Assembly: GCF_932526225.1 (NCBI RefSeq)
Contig: NC_064044.1
Coordinates: 13,280,953-13,344,952 of the forward strand
Direction: 5' to 3'
DNA length: 64,000 bases
From: Nematostella vectensis
Taxonomy: Eukaryota > Cnidaria > Anthozoa > Actiniaria > Edwardsiidae
A program made the translations under genes and the position numbers. Of this stretch, positions 1 to 24,605 are shown piece after piece. The first letter of the stretch is position 1. Each line of letters begins with the position of its first letter. A model generated the notes under the pieces. The model did no database searches. It was not told where the DNA came from and saw nothing but the letters and a program-made list of their open reading frames with translations.

Positions 1-2005
1 AAAAAATTTTAATTGCCCGCTAATTTACAGAAAATCGCTTCATGTTCTAGTTATGGATTTCCTTCCAACCAATCAGGTTTCATCTCTGTCAAATGATTTG
101 ACATTTAGCTGTCACAGTGCGCCTGAAAATATAAACAGCTTTGCGAAATTATTAGAAGAATTGAGACTTTATTTACTTGTTCTTTGTCTTTCTTTCGAAA
201 AATGTCGATGCCACAGCAATTGTTGGGGTGCAAGTTGTCTACAGACATCGACAAAACTAGGATTTCAATATTATTTAGCCAATCTATTCATAAACTTTTG
301 AAATTATAATTTACTTGTCGGAGACCCGTATCCGCACGCTACGCTAAAGCTTAGATTTGATAAAACTTTTTCCTCGCCCGGGATAATTTTTCGGGCAAAG
401 GAGCGTGTCTGTAAAATGAGTGCAACTACAATTTTCAATGGGACAAATAACGATGATTAAAAATGGTTTGTTCATTAGCGCGCGCAAATGAGAATATTTT
501 TTCATAAAAAGCACAACAGAATTAGCAGAATATTATCTCATTTGGTTCACTGATTCCATATGGAACTTTCGCGCTGTGTAGTCATTTGGGAAACAAGGTA
601 GACTAAATAATAACTGAAATATTTCCTCTTTTGTAAAAGAAACGTTTGTACAGTCCTTCATATTGGTAAATAAAAACAAAGAATTCATAGAAGTAAATTG
701 AAATATTGAAATAAAATTTCAAATCAAGACTCCGTGATGAGTGTTAAATAGAAATAGCAGGTGAATATAATATCCTACAAAATCAATGAAAAATCCGATA
801 GCCACTAGCAAAATAAACAAGCTTAAGAGGAAAGTAAGAGAGGAAATCTTTAGGCCTGATAGCACTTTTGAAGTGTATTTTTGTGAATCTTTTTAGTATA
901 ATCTTTTCAAGATTTTATTTTTAAAATATGCATTTTTGTCAATACATATTGCTCAAGCTACGGAAAGCAGCCTGCAAAGCTGGGTGCATGCGCAACCCCC
1001 CTTGGCTGTCAAAACGTTGGTCATTCTTATTGACGGGTGGTCAAAACCCCTTTTTTATTCAAGTTATTCCTATGACTGCACAATATTCCCCACTCCCAAG
1101 CAAGGCTATTACAACCCTCTAAGTAATAGGTGTCTGGAAAAGAGAGAAACAAATAGCAATTAGAAAAATTAAACCTTTAATAGAACAGTTTAAACATGTA
1201 CAACCGTTCAACATGTTCAGCATTCTCCTTGATTAGGCATAGATATAAAGTTCAGTACCCCACCCTTTACCCCTACCCCACCCTTTACCCCTACATGTCT
1301 CTAGCTCAGTTCAGCTCGCTTCAGCTAGTGAGTACCATATGAAACCCAACCAAGTCATAACTCAACTACCAATGAGCAAGCGGCCATTGCAGCTTACAAA
1401 GCGCTTAATTAGGGTATTTAGCTAATACCGTTGAGGTCCTCAAACTCAAGAAGCAATGATTTTCCATCTGCAATGAGAACTTCGTGGTTGTCTTGACTGT
1501 GTGAGTCAAATAAGATCCAAGTGGATGGAGTTCTGTGGAGAGCTATCCAATTTTCTAAGCTCAACTGACACAAAAACAACCACAACTATCCTTGCTCTGA
1601 TGTAAAGAAAACAATTCTGCCCTCAGGTGACCTGGCCTTCATGCTTGGGAATGACTGATACTCTGTCACATGTTACAAGCTTGCCAGGTTAGACCGGCCC
1701 AGCCTTTCTTTTCTCCCCAAGCTTGTATTTTTCAAGTGGGCACCAAAACTAAATAAAACGGTGAGATGTTGTCATTATTTCTTTTCTTTGTTTTTTTTTC
1801 TATTGTTGAAGCACACTAGCAGTGTGCCTCGATCGCAAAACAGTTTAAGGATTTGTACTGCCAACTGTTGTATGACAAATGAAAGACATTGATTTAACAG
1901 ATAGATTTTTGAATGACACTTTTTGCATGCAGACTTGAATGACATGGATGTCTTACAGTATGGTAGAGAGCATGGGCTTTGGAGTGAATAGCTAGTGTAA
2001 AGCAT
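1..2005. other. Intergenic DNA, no gene recognised
   Basis: AT-rich sequence with only short open frames that lack splice context or family resemblance. It holds one copy of a dispersed C-rich repeat near 985-1105 and a short duplicated C-rich stretch near 1256-1292. I see no supported coding exon. Confidence 0.5.
985..1105 (+). repeat. Dispersed repeat family A (CTTGGC...TGACTGC core), copy 1
   Basis: Shares an ordered set of blocks with copies near 10905-11060, 44478-44600 and 54850-54970: a GCGCA-CCCCCC start, CTTGG-GTCA/GCCA, GGTCATTTCTTATT, a T-rich centre, and TATGACTGC followed by a C tract. This copy is degenerate and has lost most of its C homopolymer. Probably a non-autonomous mobile element; the class is unknown. 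Confidence 0.5.
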
Positions 2006-2045
2006 TTACAGTACTAATCTAAGTAAACAAAAAATGTGTTTTTTT

Positions 2046-3200
2046 TCATGCATGTGTAGATGCATGTCTTTTGAGACTGCTAGCCAGTGCAAAGCATTTA
2101 CCACACTGAGGACACCGATGTGGCTTTTCTCCTGTATGCGTGAGAGCATGTGTCTTGAGACTGCTAGCCAGTGCAAAGCATTTACCACACTGAGGACACT
2201 GATGTGGCTTTTCTCCTGTATGTGTGAGAGCATGTCTTTTGAGATCTCCTGCCTGTGCAAAGAATTTGCCACACTGAGGACACTGATGTGTCTTTTCTCC
2301 TGTATGTGTGAGAGCATGTCTTTTGAGATCTCCTGCCTGTGCAAAGAATTTACCACACTGAGGACACTGATGTGTCTTTTCTCCTGTATGTGTAAGTGCA
2401 TGTGTCTTGAGGTGTCCAGCATGTGCAAAGCATTTGCCACACTGAGGACACTGTTGTGGCTTTTCTCCTGTATGTGTGAGAGCATGTGTCTTGAGACTGC
2501 TAGCCTGTGCAAAGAATTTGCCACACTGAGGACACTGATGTGGCTTTTCTCCTGTATGAGTGAGAGCATGTCTTTTGAGATCTCCTGCCTGTGCAAAGCA
2601 TTTGCCACACTGAGGACACTGTTGTGGCTTTTCTCCTGTATGTGTGAAAGCATGTCTCTTGAGGTGTCCAGCCTGTGCAAAGAATTTACCACACTGAGGA
2701 CACTGTTGTGGCTTTTCTCCTGTATGTGTGAGAGCATGTGTCTTGAGGTTTCCAGCCAGTGCGAAACATTTACCACACTGAGGACACTGATGTGGCTTTT
2801 CTCCTGTATGTGTGAGAGCATGTCTCTTGAGGTGTCCAGCCCGTGAAAAGTATTTACCACATTGCTCACATTTGTACGGCCTCTCACCCAAATGTGTCCT
2901 TCTGTGTACGTTGCGATGTCCAGACTGACTGAAGCATTTACCACAGAGGTCACACTCGAAACTCCTTTTTTTAGGTGGCCGTTGTCTTTTATCAAGTTCT
3001 TCACTCTCCTGTGTATACTTGGTAGAACTCTCCTCAATGCACAAATGATCGTTAATAGATTTGCCAGGTTTGTGATAACAATGATCGCTTTCTTGTGATT
3101 TCTTTCCTGAACTTCGTGTTCTGTGTTTGGCCGCCATTTCGAAGCTTTTGGCGATGCATTCTGGGATTTTCCTTGGGACAAGCGAAAACCCCATTTCCAC
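2046..3200 (-). CDS. C2H2 zinc-finger protein, 11 tandem fingers
   Basis: Intronless 384-residue frame, probably a nuclear DNA-binding protein. Residues 1-80 are a low-complexity basic/acidic leader without a recognisable KRAB, SCAN or BTB domain. Residues 81-383 are eleven C2H2 fingers in a regular 28-residue register, joined by TGEKP/TGEKT linkers. Fingers 3-11 are nearly identical (core QCPQCGK-[CF]F-A) and differ mainly at helix positions -1 (L/Q/H), 2-3 (GN/GH/GD/SS) and 6 (T/R), which are the usual base-contacting positions. Fingers 8 and 9 have identical recognition helices. The protein ends one residue after the last finger. A second in-frame Met at residue 22 (MAAKHR) could be the true start. 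The long frames overlapping it on both strands result from the 84-bp repeat. The finger assignment is certain; the target is unknown. Confidence 0.88.
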   Translation of the reverse strand: MEMGFSLVPRKIPECIAKSFEMAAKHRTRSSGKKSQESDHCYHKPGKSINDHLCIEESSTKYTQESEELDKRQRPPKKRSFECDLCGKCFSQSGHRNVHRRTHLGERPYKCEQCGKYFSRAGHLKRHALTHTGEKPHQCPQCGKCFALAGNLKTHALTHTGEKPQQCPQCGKFFAQAGHLKRHAFTHTGEKPQQCPQCGKCFAQAGDLKRHALTHTGEKPHQCPQCGKFFAQASSLKTHALTHTGEKPQQCPQCGKCFAHAGHLKTHALTHTGEKTHQCPQCGKFFAQAGDLKRHALTHTGEKTHQCPQCGKFFAQAGDLKRHALTHTGEKPHQCPQCGKCFALASSLKTHALTHTGEKPHRCPQCGKCFALASSLKRHASTHA

Positions 3201-3423
3201 AGGAAGACCGAGAGTACAGTATTTACCGAGTCTAATTTGGCCGACAGATTTGTGAAATGAGGCATGGAATCACATAAAATCTGACGTAGAACGGCCGTAA
3301 TCACTCACATTGCCAAATTTGAGCGTGTTAAGGCAACTTATATATCTCCCGACTGATTTATTCAAGCAAACTTCCCTGGCAACTTCGGAAAACAGCAAAG
3401 CGCCGTATGAAATTCTGAACACA

Positions 3424-3470
3424 ATTCGACAAGATTCCGGCCGAGGGGGGGGGGGGGGGGGGGGGTTGGG
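3424..3470. repeat. Poly-G tract
   Basis: A run of about 25 consecutive G residues in the spacer 5' of the zinc-finger gene. It is one of roughly twenty G or C homopolymers of about 10 or more bases in the window, many of them at the edges of dispersed elements. Confidence 0.8.
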
Positions 3471-3609
3471 TATTCAGCGGCACTCCAATTGAGTTTTCGG
3501 TACAACCCCTTTGTCAAAATCAAAACTTTGTTGTTGTAGCGAGGTCGGGTTAATGATTAACTCTTTACAAAATAATAATATTGTAACTGTACTCTGTTTA
3601 AGACTGTAT

Positions 3610-3895
3610 TTACTCTCCATGCCAGGGGGGGGGGGGGGGGTGCGAAATCCGATTTTGTACGCCTTTGCAGTATCTCCACGGGACGTTTATTGTCAGATTG
3701 GCTGTATACCAGAGTGATCTAGCTTATGCTTTATAGTTTTGTCTACAAATAGCACGTCAGAAGACCATGATGTAAAAGAATTCGGGAATCGTTTCCTTAT
3801 ATCATGGTCTCTTCAAAACCGAAAATGGACCTTCGGCCGTTGTGGGGGGAGGGGGGGGGGGTACGTTCGCACCCCCTACAGGTACGGGCCTGCTC
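3610..3895 (+). repeat. Dispersed poly-G element family B, most complete copy
   Basis: Starts near a G run (about 3625-3640), continues through a CTTTGCAGTATCTCCACGGG block, a TCTACAAATAGCACGTC block and GGCCGTTGTGGGG, and ends with a G run, TACGTTCGCACCCC and GGTACGGGCCTG. Related copies lie near 55545-55730 and, on the opposite strand, split around the LINE at 59.4-60.8 kb; its GTACGGGCCTG end recurs at 61938-61950. This copy contains a small hairpin insertion (GACCATGAT...ATATCATGGTC). It is non-coding and its class is unknown. Confidence 0.6.
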
Positions 3896-4259
3896 TCTGT
3901 AAACTGTAATCTGCATCTAACAAGATCTGCACTGTACGTGTGTGGTGTCTTGAGTTTTTCTCTCTTTGTCGATAGACAGAATCAGTAATACCGTTGTATC
4001 GAGGTCAAAATTACGCTCGGGAGAACAGATTTGTATCGTAAAATCGAGAATATCGTTGTATCCAATATCGTTAGATCGAGGAAATTTCGATGTATTTCCG
4101 CCGGGAGAAAGAACGTCATCTTAAAATCCAGGTTCCAACTGTTATACGAAAGATACATAAAAATATATCATGCAATATAAACAACCAAGAAATAATATTT
4201 CTTTTTGTCAAATGTGGCCTTGTGGCGTTTTGAAACAGTAAAAAAATATGTATTTATAC

Positions 4260-5913
4260 CAAGAGAGCATAAGATAAGAGAGGGACACTTTGGTATTACC
4301 CGCGCGCTATGTCGATTCCGAATCCGGCTATTTTTAGTAACCACCACCCCACCACTGCTCGTAAGGATCTGCTCCCTTTATTTTGTCCTACTCCCCTGCG
4401 GGTTGCGTGTTGTTGTTTTGCCAACTCGATAGGGTCAGATACATTATGCTCGAAAATTTGAGCATTATGCTTTTGAGCAATGCTCATAAAAACATGGTAT
4501 TATGCCCAAAATTATGCTCGACATAAATTATTGTTTTTTCCATATTTTTTTACCAATATTTCCTTCTATAGAAGAAATGTCGAGTTATGGAAAGGTCGGT
4601 AGGTTTTGGACTTCTTAATTGCGTTAAAGCATTCTTCGCAGCTTCTGATGTTGCAGGGTGGGGGGGGGGGGGGGGGGGGGGAAATCAACAACAGTCCCAG
4701 CAGGGTCAACAGGTGTCTCTGAACTCTCAGCCATGACTCACGATGAGTGATCAAAGAAGATGACAACTGTAAGGGCTTAGCAGCCTGGCATAAATTTAAA
4801 ACCTGTGTACCAAGCCGCCAAATCAAAACACCCACACACTTCAGTTATTTTTTTCATTTTGTTGGTTTGATTGGAAAATAAAGAACAATAACACAGCAAA
4901 ATCAATCAGCCACTTGATGTCCTTAGTGATTTGTACTATTATGCCTGAAAAAATTGGTATTATGCCGGTATTATGCTCGATGCTCCGACTATAGTATTAT
5001 GCTCAAAATTATGCCGGCATAATGTATCTGAGCCTACAACTCGATAGGAATGAAAAGAGATCATGTAAAATAACTCGGAAGAAGAAAACAAGTCTAACTT
5101 AAGTTACCAAGATTGGCAAATACTCACAGAAAGCTAAATCCCTGAATAGTTTGACTGTTTTGTTTTGTCTGAGAGGCGAAGTCAAATGAGAAAGAAAAAA
5201 ACCGAAGAGCGATAAAATGGCTGTTATACTGCGTTTGATTCAAATCCCGACACCAGCTTGTATAATAACAACATAATAATATAAGATATGATAATAACAA
5301 CATCAAAGAAATACAAAAATATATCCATCTTTATTTTCTCACTTTTACAAAAGCTCAGATACCTCAGCTTGCTGGCTTTGATCATCACAAAAATGAATTC
5401 CCTCGCTACAAGGATAGTTTAATGAAATGTATTTTTCTTGGATTCCTTCTCAATTCACCGGAATATTCACAAAAATCAATATTATATCTAATGTCTAACT
5501 TACAGATTTCGTTTGACCATTAGGAAAATAATGAATGTTGAGAAACCACGTAGAAGCAGCAAGTTAGAGCAAAAACGGAGATTGAAGCATGGGGTTTTCC
5601 GCTCTTGTATTTGAATGAAGTCTCGTTTTGGAAATCTTGCAATCCTCGAAGTACTACATCCCCTTAATAAACTGCAACTGCCCGTATCCTTGATGCTAGA
5701 ATGACATCTTCGATGGTATTTGTGCAAATAGGTTTTTTTTCGGTTTCATGTCACAAAATAGCGTCAAACAGCAAGATGTAAATGCCAAAGCGTGGGGGTA
5801 GGGTGAGTAAAAATGCTCACGCGCAGTGGTGGGGTGGTAGTTACTAAAAATAGCCAGATTCGGAATCGACATGGCCCGCGGGTAGTGTCCCTCTCTTATC
5901 TTATGCTCTCTTG
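4260..5913. mobile_element. DNA transposon with ~105-bp terminal inverted repeats, non-autonomous
   Basis: The left arm (4260-4365, beginning CAAGAGAGCATAAGATAAGA) and the right arm (about 5808-5913) are near-perfect reverse complements across the TAGTAACTACCACCCCACCACTG region. No transposase is recognisable inside. The interior is interrupted by a hAT-like element at 4430-5036. A short palindrome made of the same terminal sequence occurs at about 54523-54553. I could not identify a convincing target-site duplication. Confidence 0.75.
4430..5036. mobile_element. hAT-like non-autonomous element nested in another transposon
   Basis: Terminal inverted repeats read TAGGGTCAGATACATTATGC on the left and TAGGCTCAGATACATTATGC when the right end is reversed (19 of 20 match). 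The element is flanked by an exact 8-bp direct repeat, CAACTCGA, at 4422-4429 and 5037-5044. An 8-bp duplication and TAGGG-type ends are characteristic of hAT transposons. The 607-bp body contains sub-repeats of TTATGCTC/ATTATGCC near both ends and a poly-G run near 4660-4680. There is no intact transposase, so it is a deletion derivative or MITE. Confidence 0.85.
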
Positions 5914-6629
5914 TCTATACCTATAATCTTTGCATGCCATATCACTAGTCCATATCACGCAGGACAATTTTATATTTCACTGCATGGGACTCTCCTAATA
6001 AAATATAAAATCGTCCTGTGCCCTTGGTCTGATAGATCTCCCAGGTCTGGTACTTTTTTTACACATTAATAACCTGCCGTACTAGATTCCTAGTACATAC
6101 ATTTTACAAATGCATCTATTTCAGTTGTTGTTTTTTATTGTTCCTATAGGCCAGACTTAATTGAACTGCTACCGAGTAATAAACATTGTTGAATTAGTCA
6201 TTTGTGGGAAAGCGTTCACGGCTCAACAGCAATACAATACAATTTTTTTTTAATTTTTGAAGGGTTACATTTTAACCGTGGAGGTTTTCTAACAAATAGC
6301 TCTCTATTCCTACGCTAACCTAAAAATGTATAAATATGTTATTGGCAACGCTAGAAGACAGCTTTTCTTGCATTTCGATTACTCGTTTCAATTATAATAA
6401 ATAAATAATGTTCCTACTTTTAATAAGGGATGAAAAATTTTTGACCCCCCCCCCCCCCCCCTTCAACCACATTGAAACGTTTTGGATTGGAGTCGATTGG
6501 AGTCTTGGGGTGTATGCCTCTTAAAAATCAACATTCGCTTAGAACACGTTGTAGTGGCCTTATTAGAATATTCAGGTACCGCGGAACATTATGAAAAGTG
6601 GGTGGGCTAACAATTGAAAAAATTATCAC

Positions 6630-6790
6630 ACTGAAAAACGAAAAATAAATAAATCATGGTATTTGACTCCCGTCCTCCCCGGTACCTGATATTTGCCCAT
6701 TTACAATCACACTGAAAAACGAAAAAGAAATAAATCATGGTATTTGACCCCCGTCCTCCGCGGTACCTGATATTTGCCCATTTACGAAAT
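6630..6790. repeat. Two-copy ~92-bp tandem repeat
   Basis: Two nearly identical copies of a block beginning CACTGAAAAACGAAAAA and ending GATATTTGCCCATTTAC lie head to tail. Confidence 0.8.
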
Positions 6791-7640
6791 ACCAAAAAAG
6801 CAGGTAAGAAAGACACTACAAAAAGACAAAGGAACAAAGGCTATGTCGATTATGCCTACCAAATGAGGACATCGAAGACGAAGCGTATTTATATCCTCCT
6901 TTTCAAATAATACAATAAACTACGCTGTTTGACGATACGGGACTACGGCCGAAGTTTGAAAATCCAATATCATATCATCACAGACAAGTAACAAGCGGCC
7001 CGAGTAGGTCGTTATGTATATGATTGCTTTTTAGGCCTTTCCAGATTGTGCTCGGCACTATTTTGTTTGGGAACACTATTTTGATCAAAGAGCACTTTTT
7101 GGGTAAACAAGTCAACTTTCTAGCTTTTTTTTAGATTTTGTTGCCTTATATAGACATTTCTAGTTTCCTTAACTACAAATAATATTATCTCAACTAGGGT
7201 AAGACTGTAAGACTGGTGATTTCGACATTTTTAATGGGTAGCCTGTGCTACGGTAACCACAAATATTGGGTAGCCTGTGGAGTTCAGCTCTAAAGCAGCT
7301 CTAAAGAACTACATAGAGGCATCTGTGATGGCGAGATACAATCGCATCCAGAGAAAGCTCTAAATGAGTTATTATTAGCTAATAACATTTTAATTTGTTA
7401 GCACTACATTGCTTGCAGATTGGAAACCACGTTTTCTTGTTTTATAGCTATTTATTTCGCGTTAGGAGATTATAATAAAGGTCTGTCATCAGGTTTGACA
7501 TTATTTGCATTGGTGATGTTTGTAAATGAACATTGTTTTTAGTAGTATCCAAATAACTCTAATGCATTTAATGAAAACATTATTCTTTCTTTTCTTCAAA
7601 TTTTAATTGGAACACAATTAAAATGAGCCAATGAGCACTA

Positions 7641-7996
7641 TCTGATGACCACTTTTTGATATTGGAGCACTCTTTAATCACTCTTTGGGTGTTTTGGGAG
7701 CACTTTTCTGGCTTCTTGGGAGCAATATCTGATGACCACTTTTTGATATTGGAGCACTTTTTAATCACTCTTTGGGTGTTTTGGGAGCACTTTTCTGGCT
7801 TCTTGGGAGCACTATCTGATGACCACTTTTTGATATTGGAGCACTTTTTAATCACTCTTTGGGTGTTTTGGGAGCACTTTTCTGGCTTCTTGGGAGCACT
7901 ATCTGATGACCACTTTTTGATATTGGAGCACTTTTTAATCACTCTTTGGGTGTTTTGGGAGCACTTTTCTGGCTTCTTGGGAGCAATATCTGGAAA
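7641..7996. repeat. 87-bp tandem repeat, about four copies
   Basis: The unit runs from TCTGATGACCACTTTTTGAT to TTCTTGGGAGCA. The unit length is a multiple of three, so long frames stay open on both strands (29-residue repeats). There is no splice context or family match, so I treat it as a non-coding minisatellite. Confidence 0.85.
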
Positions 7997-8428
7997 CGCC
8001 TAAGCCTCAACTGACAATTAGATATTCTCATAAAAAAAGGGGGAACGAATGCAATGTAACGTACCCATAGTCTTTATTGGACGGAAAACTGATGTAAACC
8101 TTTACAAAGTTCTTATGAAATATCCTTAGAAACTTAGTGATCCTCCTCTCCACCCACCCACACCCCCCCCCCCCCTTCCTCACGCCCTCGAGTTTTACAG
8201 CCCTCGTAGTCTGTTTCAAGAAACCCGACTCAAACACGGAACACTACGTTCTGTTTGGCTTGGGCTACCTTTATTTACAAATGAACGTATTTATGCCGGT
8301 GCTGTGGTGAGCATCACTGATAACGAACCTTGGTCCCAGACCTCCAACAAAACAAACGGGCAGTTTTCACGCATGCGCCGTCGCATCGTTTCTGCCACAT
8401 AACCATTATGGCTTCCGAACATCGCTAA

Positions 8429-21181
<12,753 letters not shown>

Positions 21182-21705
21182 ATCAGGTCAAACAGGTTCC
21201 CGCGGTTTCTTAACATTTTATTTCACGTTTTGAGGGCGTTAAATTTTTGCAAAAAATAACTAATTGTCTTGAAGTAGTTTCCTTAAATTCCAGATAAATG
21301 TCAATAATTTGTAGCAGAGAACCCTTTTTAGGGGTTATTACTGAGAAAGCTTCAAGAAGCATGTATTTATCTAAAATGACCATGTATTTATCTAAAATGA
21401 ATAAAACAGGTGTCTATCTACGTTGTATTTAAAAGGGAATAAACTAGGCCACGTATAAACAGCTGTCGATGTACTTTATACTAAAATGGTAAAAACTATG
21501 CCACGTATCAACTGCATACCTTAATTTTAACCTTACAAGATAATAATCCGTCAGAAATTGTTGTCATGGTTGCCATTTATTGGCGCCTTAATTCAAGAAC
21601 GAACTATTCTGTTCATGTTTTATCTAAACAAATTAGATAACAGATACATATATAAATCTTATGAGGAAAAGGTATCGAATCTAAACTCTAGTTATCACTT
21701 AGCAG

Positions 21706-21784
21706 GAATGATGGAAACTCATAAATCCAAACAAGCTAAACGTAAAAAGAAAGAGAGTGCATCCGCTGCAAACATTGGCTCAAG
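21706..21784 (+). CDS. Possible alternative 3' exon of JNK
   Basis: A 79-bp segment bounded by TTAGCAG and a GTTAGT donor encodes a strongly basic peptide (MMETHKSKQAKRKKKES core). If exon 12 were spliced at 21160 (TCATCAG then GTGAGG, phase 1), this segment would join in frame and replace the GEGHVIK ending. No further downstream exon is recognised, so the transcript would need a terminal exon I cannot see. It may be a chance frame. Confidence 0.3.
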
Positions 21785-23069
21785 GTTAGTACATCATGCA
21801 ACTAAACTTTCTTAAAATCCGTAGGATTTCGCTGTGCGCTCCCCCGTTCGTCTCTGTGTCCGTAACATATAAAAGAGAAGACGAAACTGAAACCTAAAAG
21901 ATGGCTTGGCTTCTAATGCTATAGATAAATATACACTTGTTAAGAGTAGTAATTGCTTAACAATAATTGGACATGATATACCCCAGACAACTATTCTTTA
22001 GAATTGAAAATAAAAATCAATTAAAATTGCGCTTAACTAATTACGTAGCAGCATGGCAAAAATTGGTAAAATTTTATACAGAATTTATATCAAATTTAAA
22101 CAATTAAACTCGCACCACTTTAAATGCGCCTGTCGTGGTGGGTTTTTAAGCATTGTGGATGTGAGAATGGTATACTGAAAACTTCTTGTTGTTGCGTTAT
22201 CCGTATTGAATAATACAAAACGAAATGACCCGAGTTGCATTTAAAATCGGTATTTTCCTCGCTAAATGTGTGCAGCAGACGTTTAGATGCCTTAACTACT
22301 CTCCTTTCAACTTTTTCTTTTGCCTCCATCTGTTCCTTACACTCTGATCTATGCGCAGTGCCAAACGAGTAAAGTTTTATTTTTTCAAAAGGATCCGACA
22401 GATGATAAAGGGAGAAGAATATTAACAAAACTGTATTCAGCCATTCAGCGTCCGAGGCTTGATGTTAGCAAGACCACAACCAGACAAACCTCTTAGCACA
22501 GTCACTCAGCGTCCTAACATCGACAAGGCCAGAATCAAGACCTCATAACACAGCCATTCAGAGTCTGAGGCCTAATATTGGCACCTTCGTCGGATTGCTA
22601 CAGAGTTATAGCACCGCGACTGTGTGGCTGTTGAAATTTTAACGTTGCCAAATTTACGCTGGATCTCCCTGCTTTGTCTAATATTATAAGCATCTTTGTG
22701 GGTCATTCCCTTTATAATACACAGCATCCCATCAATAACTCTAGCTACCTATAATAGCTATCTATTGATTTTCATCTGGTGTCGTGGTTTGTTGGTAAAT
22801 TTTATGGTAGTTGTATGAATGCTTCAGAATTCTAGCGCATTGAACACAAAAGCTTGAGATCTTTTTGCTTTACAATACCCATCGCATGAAAATTATTACT
22901 TTTTAAATAGGGGTAAAACCGACCCGATAAATCAATGGTTTGTATCCGTAGAATAGCCGCAGGGGTAGAGAGTGGGGACGCGATGTTTCGGACAGGTTAG
23001 AAGATTATGATGATAATTTAATTGAGGCATTTGAAGCTAGGGTAGCGGTGTTAGTAGTGACTTATTTAC

Positions 23070-23580
23070 GTGGTCTGTTAAACGGTGGTACCTCTTTTAA
23101 GCTTTCAACCCCGATTCAGAAACCACTTAACAGAGTACCAAATTTTTTGCTTCTTTCTGAATAGAGATGACACCTCTGTAAAGCAGCCAGAGGATCGGTC
23201 CCTAAGATGGCCGCTTAATAGAGGTGCCACTGTATCTAAATACCTTTACCAAATGACCAACCTCCATATTGCGACCACTTGTCCGAGTCCCTAGGGTGGC
23301 CGCTTAAAAGAGGTACCACTGTATTTAAATACTTTTATCAAAGGACCAACCTCCATATACCGGCCACTTAGCTTGGTCCCTAGGGTGACCGATTAATAGA
23401 GGTATCACTGTCTCTGGATACATTAATCAAAGGATAAACCTCAATATAGCGGCCACTTGGTTCTGTCCTAGGGTGACCGATTAATAGAGGTATCACTGTC
23501 TCTAGATGCATTAATCAAAGGATAAACCTCAATGTAGCGGCCACTTGGTTCTGTCCTAGGGTGGCCAAAGGTGCTACTGT
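23070..23580. repeat. Degenerate tandem repeat, GGCCGCTTAATAGAGGT type
   Basis: Four to five copies of a unit of about 95-110 bp containing GTGGCCGCTTAATAGAGGTA, CCACTGTATTTAAATAC and GGACCAACCTCCATAT. A similar CGGCCACTT vocabulary recurs in the array at 30.8-31.3 kb. Function unknown. Confidence 0.7.
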
Positions 23581-23924
23581 ATGGCACCTGCCTTTTGTCT
23601 ATTATTCACTCTTGATTTCAACTTCTTATACTCTGTTTATAAAACATCTGGCAAACAAACTTATCTACTGTATATGCGCACAAATTCTTCTCTAAATTTT
23701 TAATTATTAGTAGTAATTCGCGGACACCCTCGTGAATCAAACACAAATCGGAATTGTTTTATTGTTTAGAAGAAAGTTAAATATCCATTTACGAGGGTGC
23801 CCGCACAAATGCTTAAAGCTGTAATTTATTTTCATATACTACAAATAAAACAGTTTCAATTTTACTGAAAGCTTGTCTTACTAATAGATTGGGATTTAGA
23901 TTACCTAGACCCTGTAACACACAT

Positions 23925-24190
23925 AAATGTTATAACAACCATAAATGTAATAAATGGTCAACCATAAATGTAAGAACACGTCGCCCATAAATGTTATAAA
24001 CCACGTTAACCATAAATGTAAGAACACGTCGCCCATAAATGTTATAAACCACGTTAACCATAAATGTAAGAGCACGTCGCCCATAAATGTTATAAACCAC
24101 GTTAACCATAAATGTAAGAGCACGTCGCCCATAAATGTTATAAACCACGTTAACCATAAATGTAAGAACACGTCGCCCATAAATGTTATA
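23925..24190. repeat. 48-bp tandem repeat, about five copies
   Basis: The unit combines CCATAAATGTAAGAACACGT with CGCCCATAAATGTTATAAAC and CACGTTAA. Because 48 is divisible by three, long frames are open on both strands. No splice context; treated as non-coding. Confidence 0.9.
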
Positions 24191-24214
24191 ACTTATAATT
24201 TCGACTCATAGAAA

Positions 24215-24605
24215 CAATATTAGACAACCACACTTGGCAGATGTCATGTAGGTGTCAAGCGGGTGCAACAGATATGTCAACTGAGCATGACGTCACTAAA
24301 AACGGCAATACTCATCTCAGAAACATAAGGCGGTCTTACTTGGCAGATGTCATGAAGGTGTCAAGGGGGATGCAACGATATGGTGCCTCATGACGTCATC
24401 GATGACGTCACTTTAAACGGCAATACTCATATCTCATAGAAATATAAGGCGGTCTGACTTGGCAGATGTCATGAAGGTGTCATCGATGACGTCATGCTCA
24501 ATTGACATATCTCCCCCCCTTGACACCTACAAGACATTTGCCAAGTTAGACCGAACTATTATGTTTCTATGATGAGATATGAGTATTGCCGTTTTTTAAT
24601 GACGT
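24215..24605. repeat. Tandem and inverted repeat region with palindromic TGACGTCA sites
   Basis: The block ACTTGGCAGATGTCATG-AGGTGTCAAG occurs directly at about 24230, 24338 and 24459 and in inverted form at about 24516-24553, flanked by AACGGCAATACTCAT and its reverse complement ATGAGTATTGCCGTT. Full CRE octamers TGACGTCA lie at 24288, 24391, 24403 and 24487; two of them form the 20-base palindrome at 24391-24410. Confidence 0.65.

Larger units (their letters stand above)
5914..8428. other. Intergenic DNA 5' of the JNK gene
   Basis: AT-rich spacer with no supported coding exon. It holds a C run (about 6446-6461), a two-copy tandem repeat of about 92 bp (6630-6790), an 87-bp tandem repeat (7641-7996) and another C run (8163-8175). 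The JNK promoter presumably lies in its right end, but I recognise no clear core promoter motif. Confidence 0.5.

Noticed and set aside
2006-3304. 432-codon minus-strand frame and 270-codon plus-strand frame over the zinc-finger gene
   Set aside because: Shadows of the 84-bp finger repeat; only the frame with C2H2 spacing is meaningful.
7580-7942. KKCSNIKKWSSDSAPKKPEK repeat protein on the minus strand
   Set aside because: Explained by the 87-bp repeat period; the opposite strand is equally open.
23930-24211. Repeat protein encoded by the 48-bp array
   Set aside because: The unit length is a multiple of three and frames are open on both strands; there is no start/stop logic or neighbouring exon.
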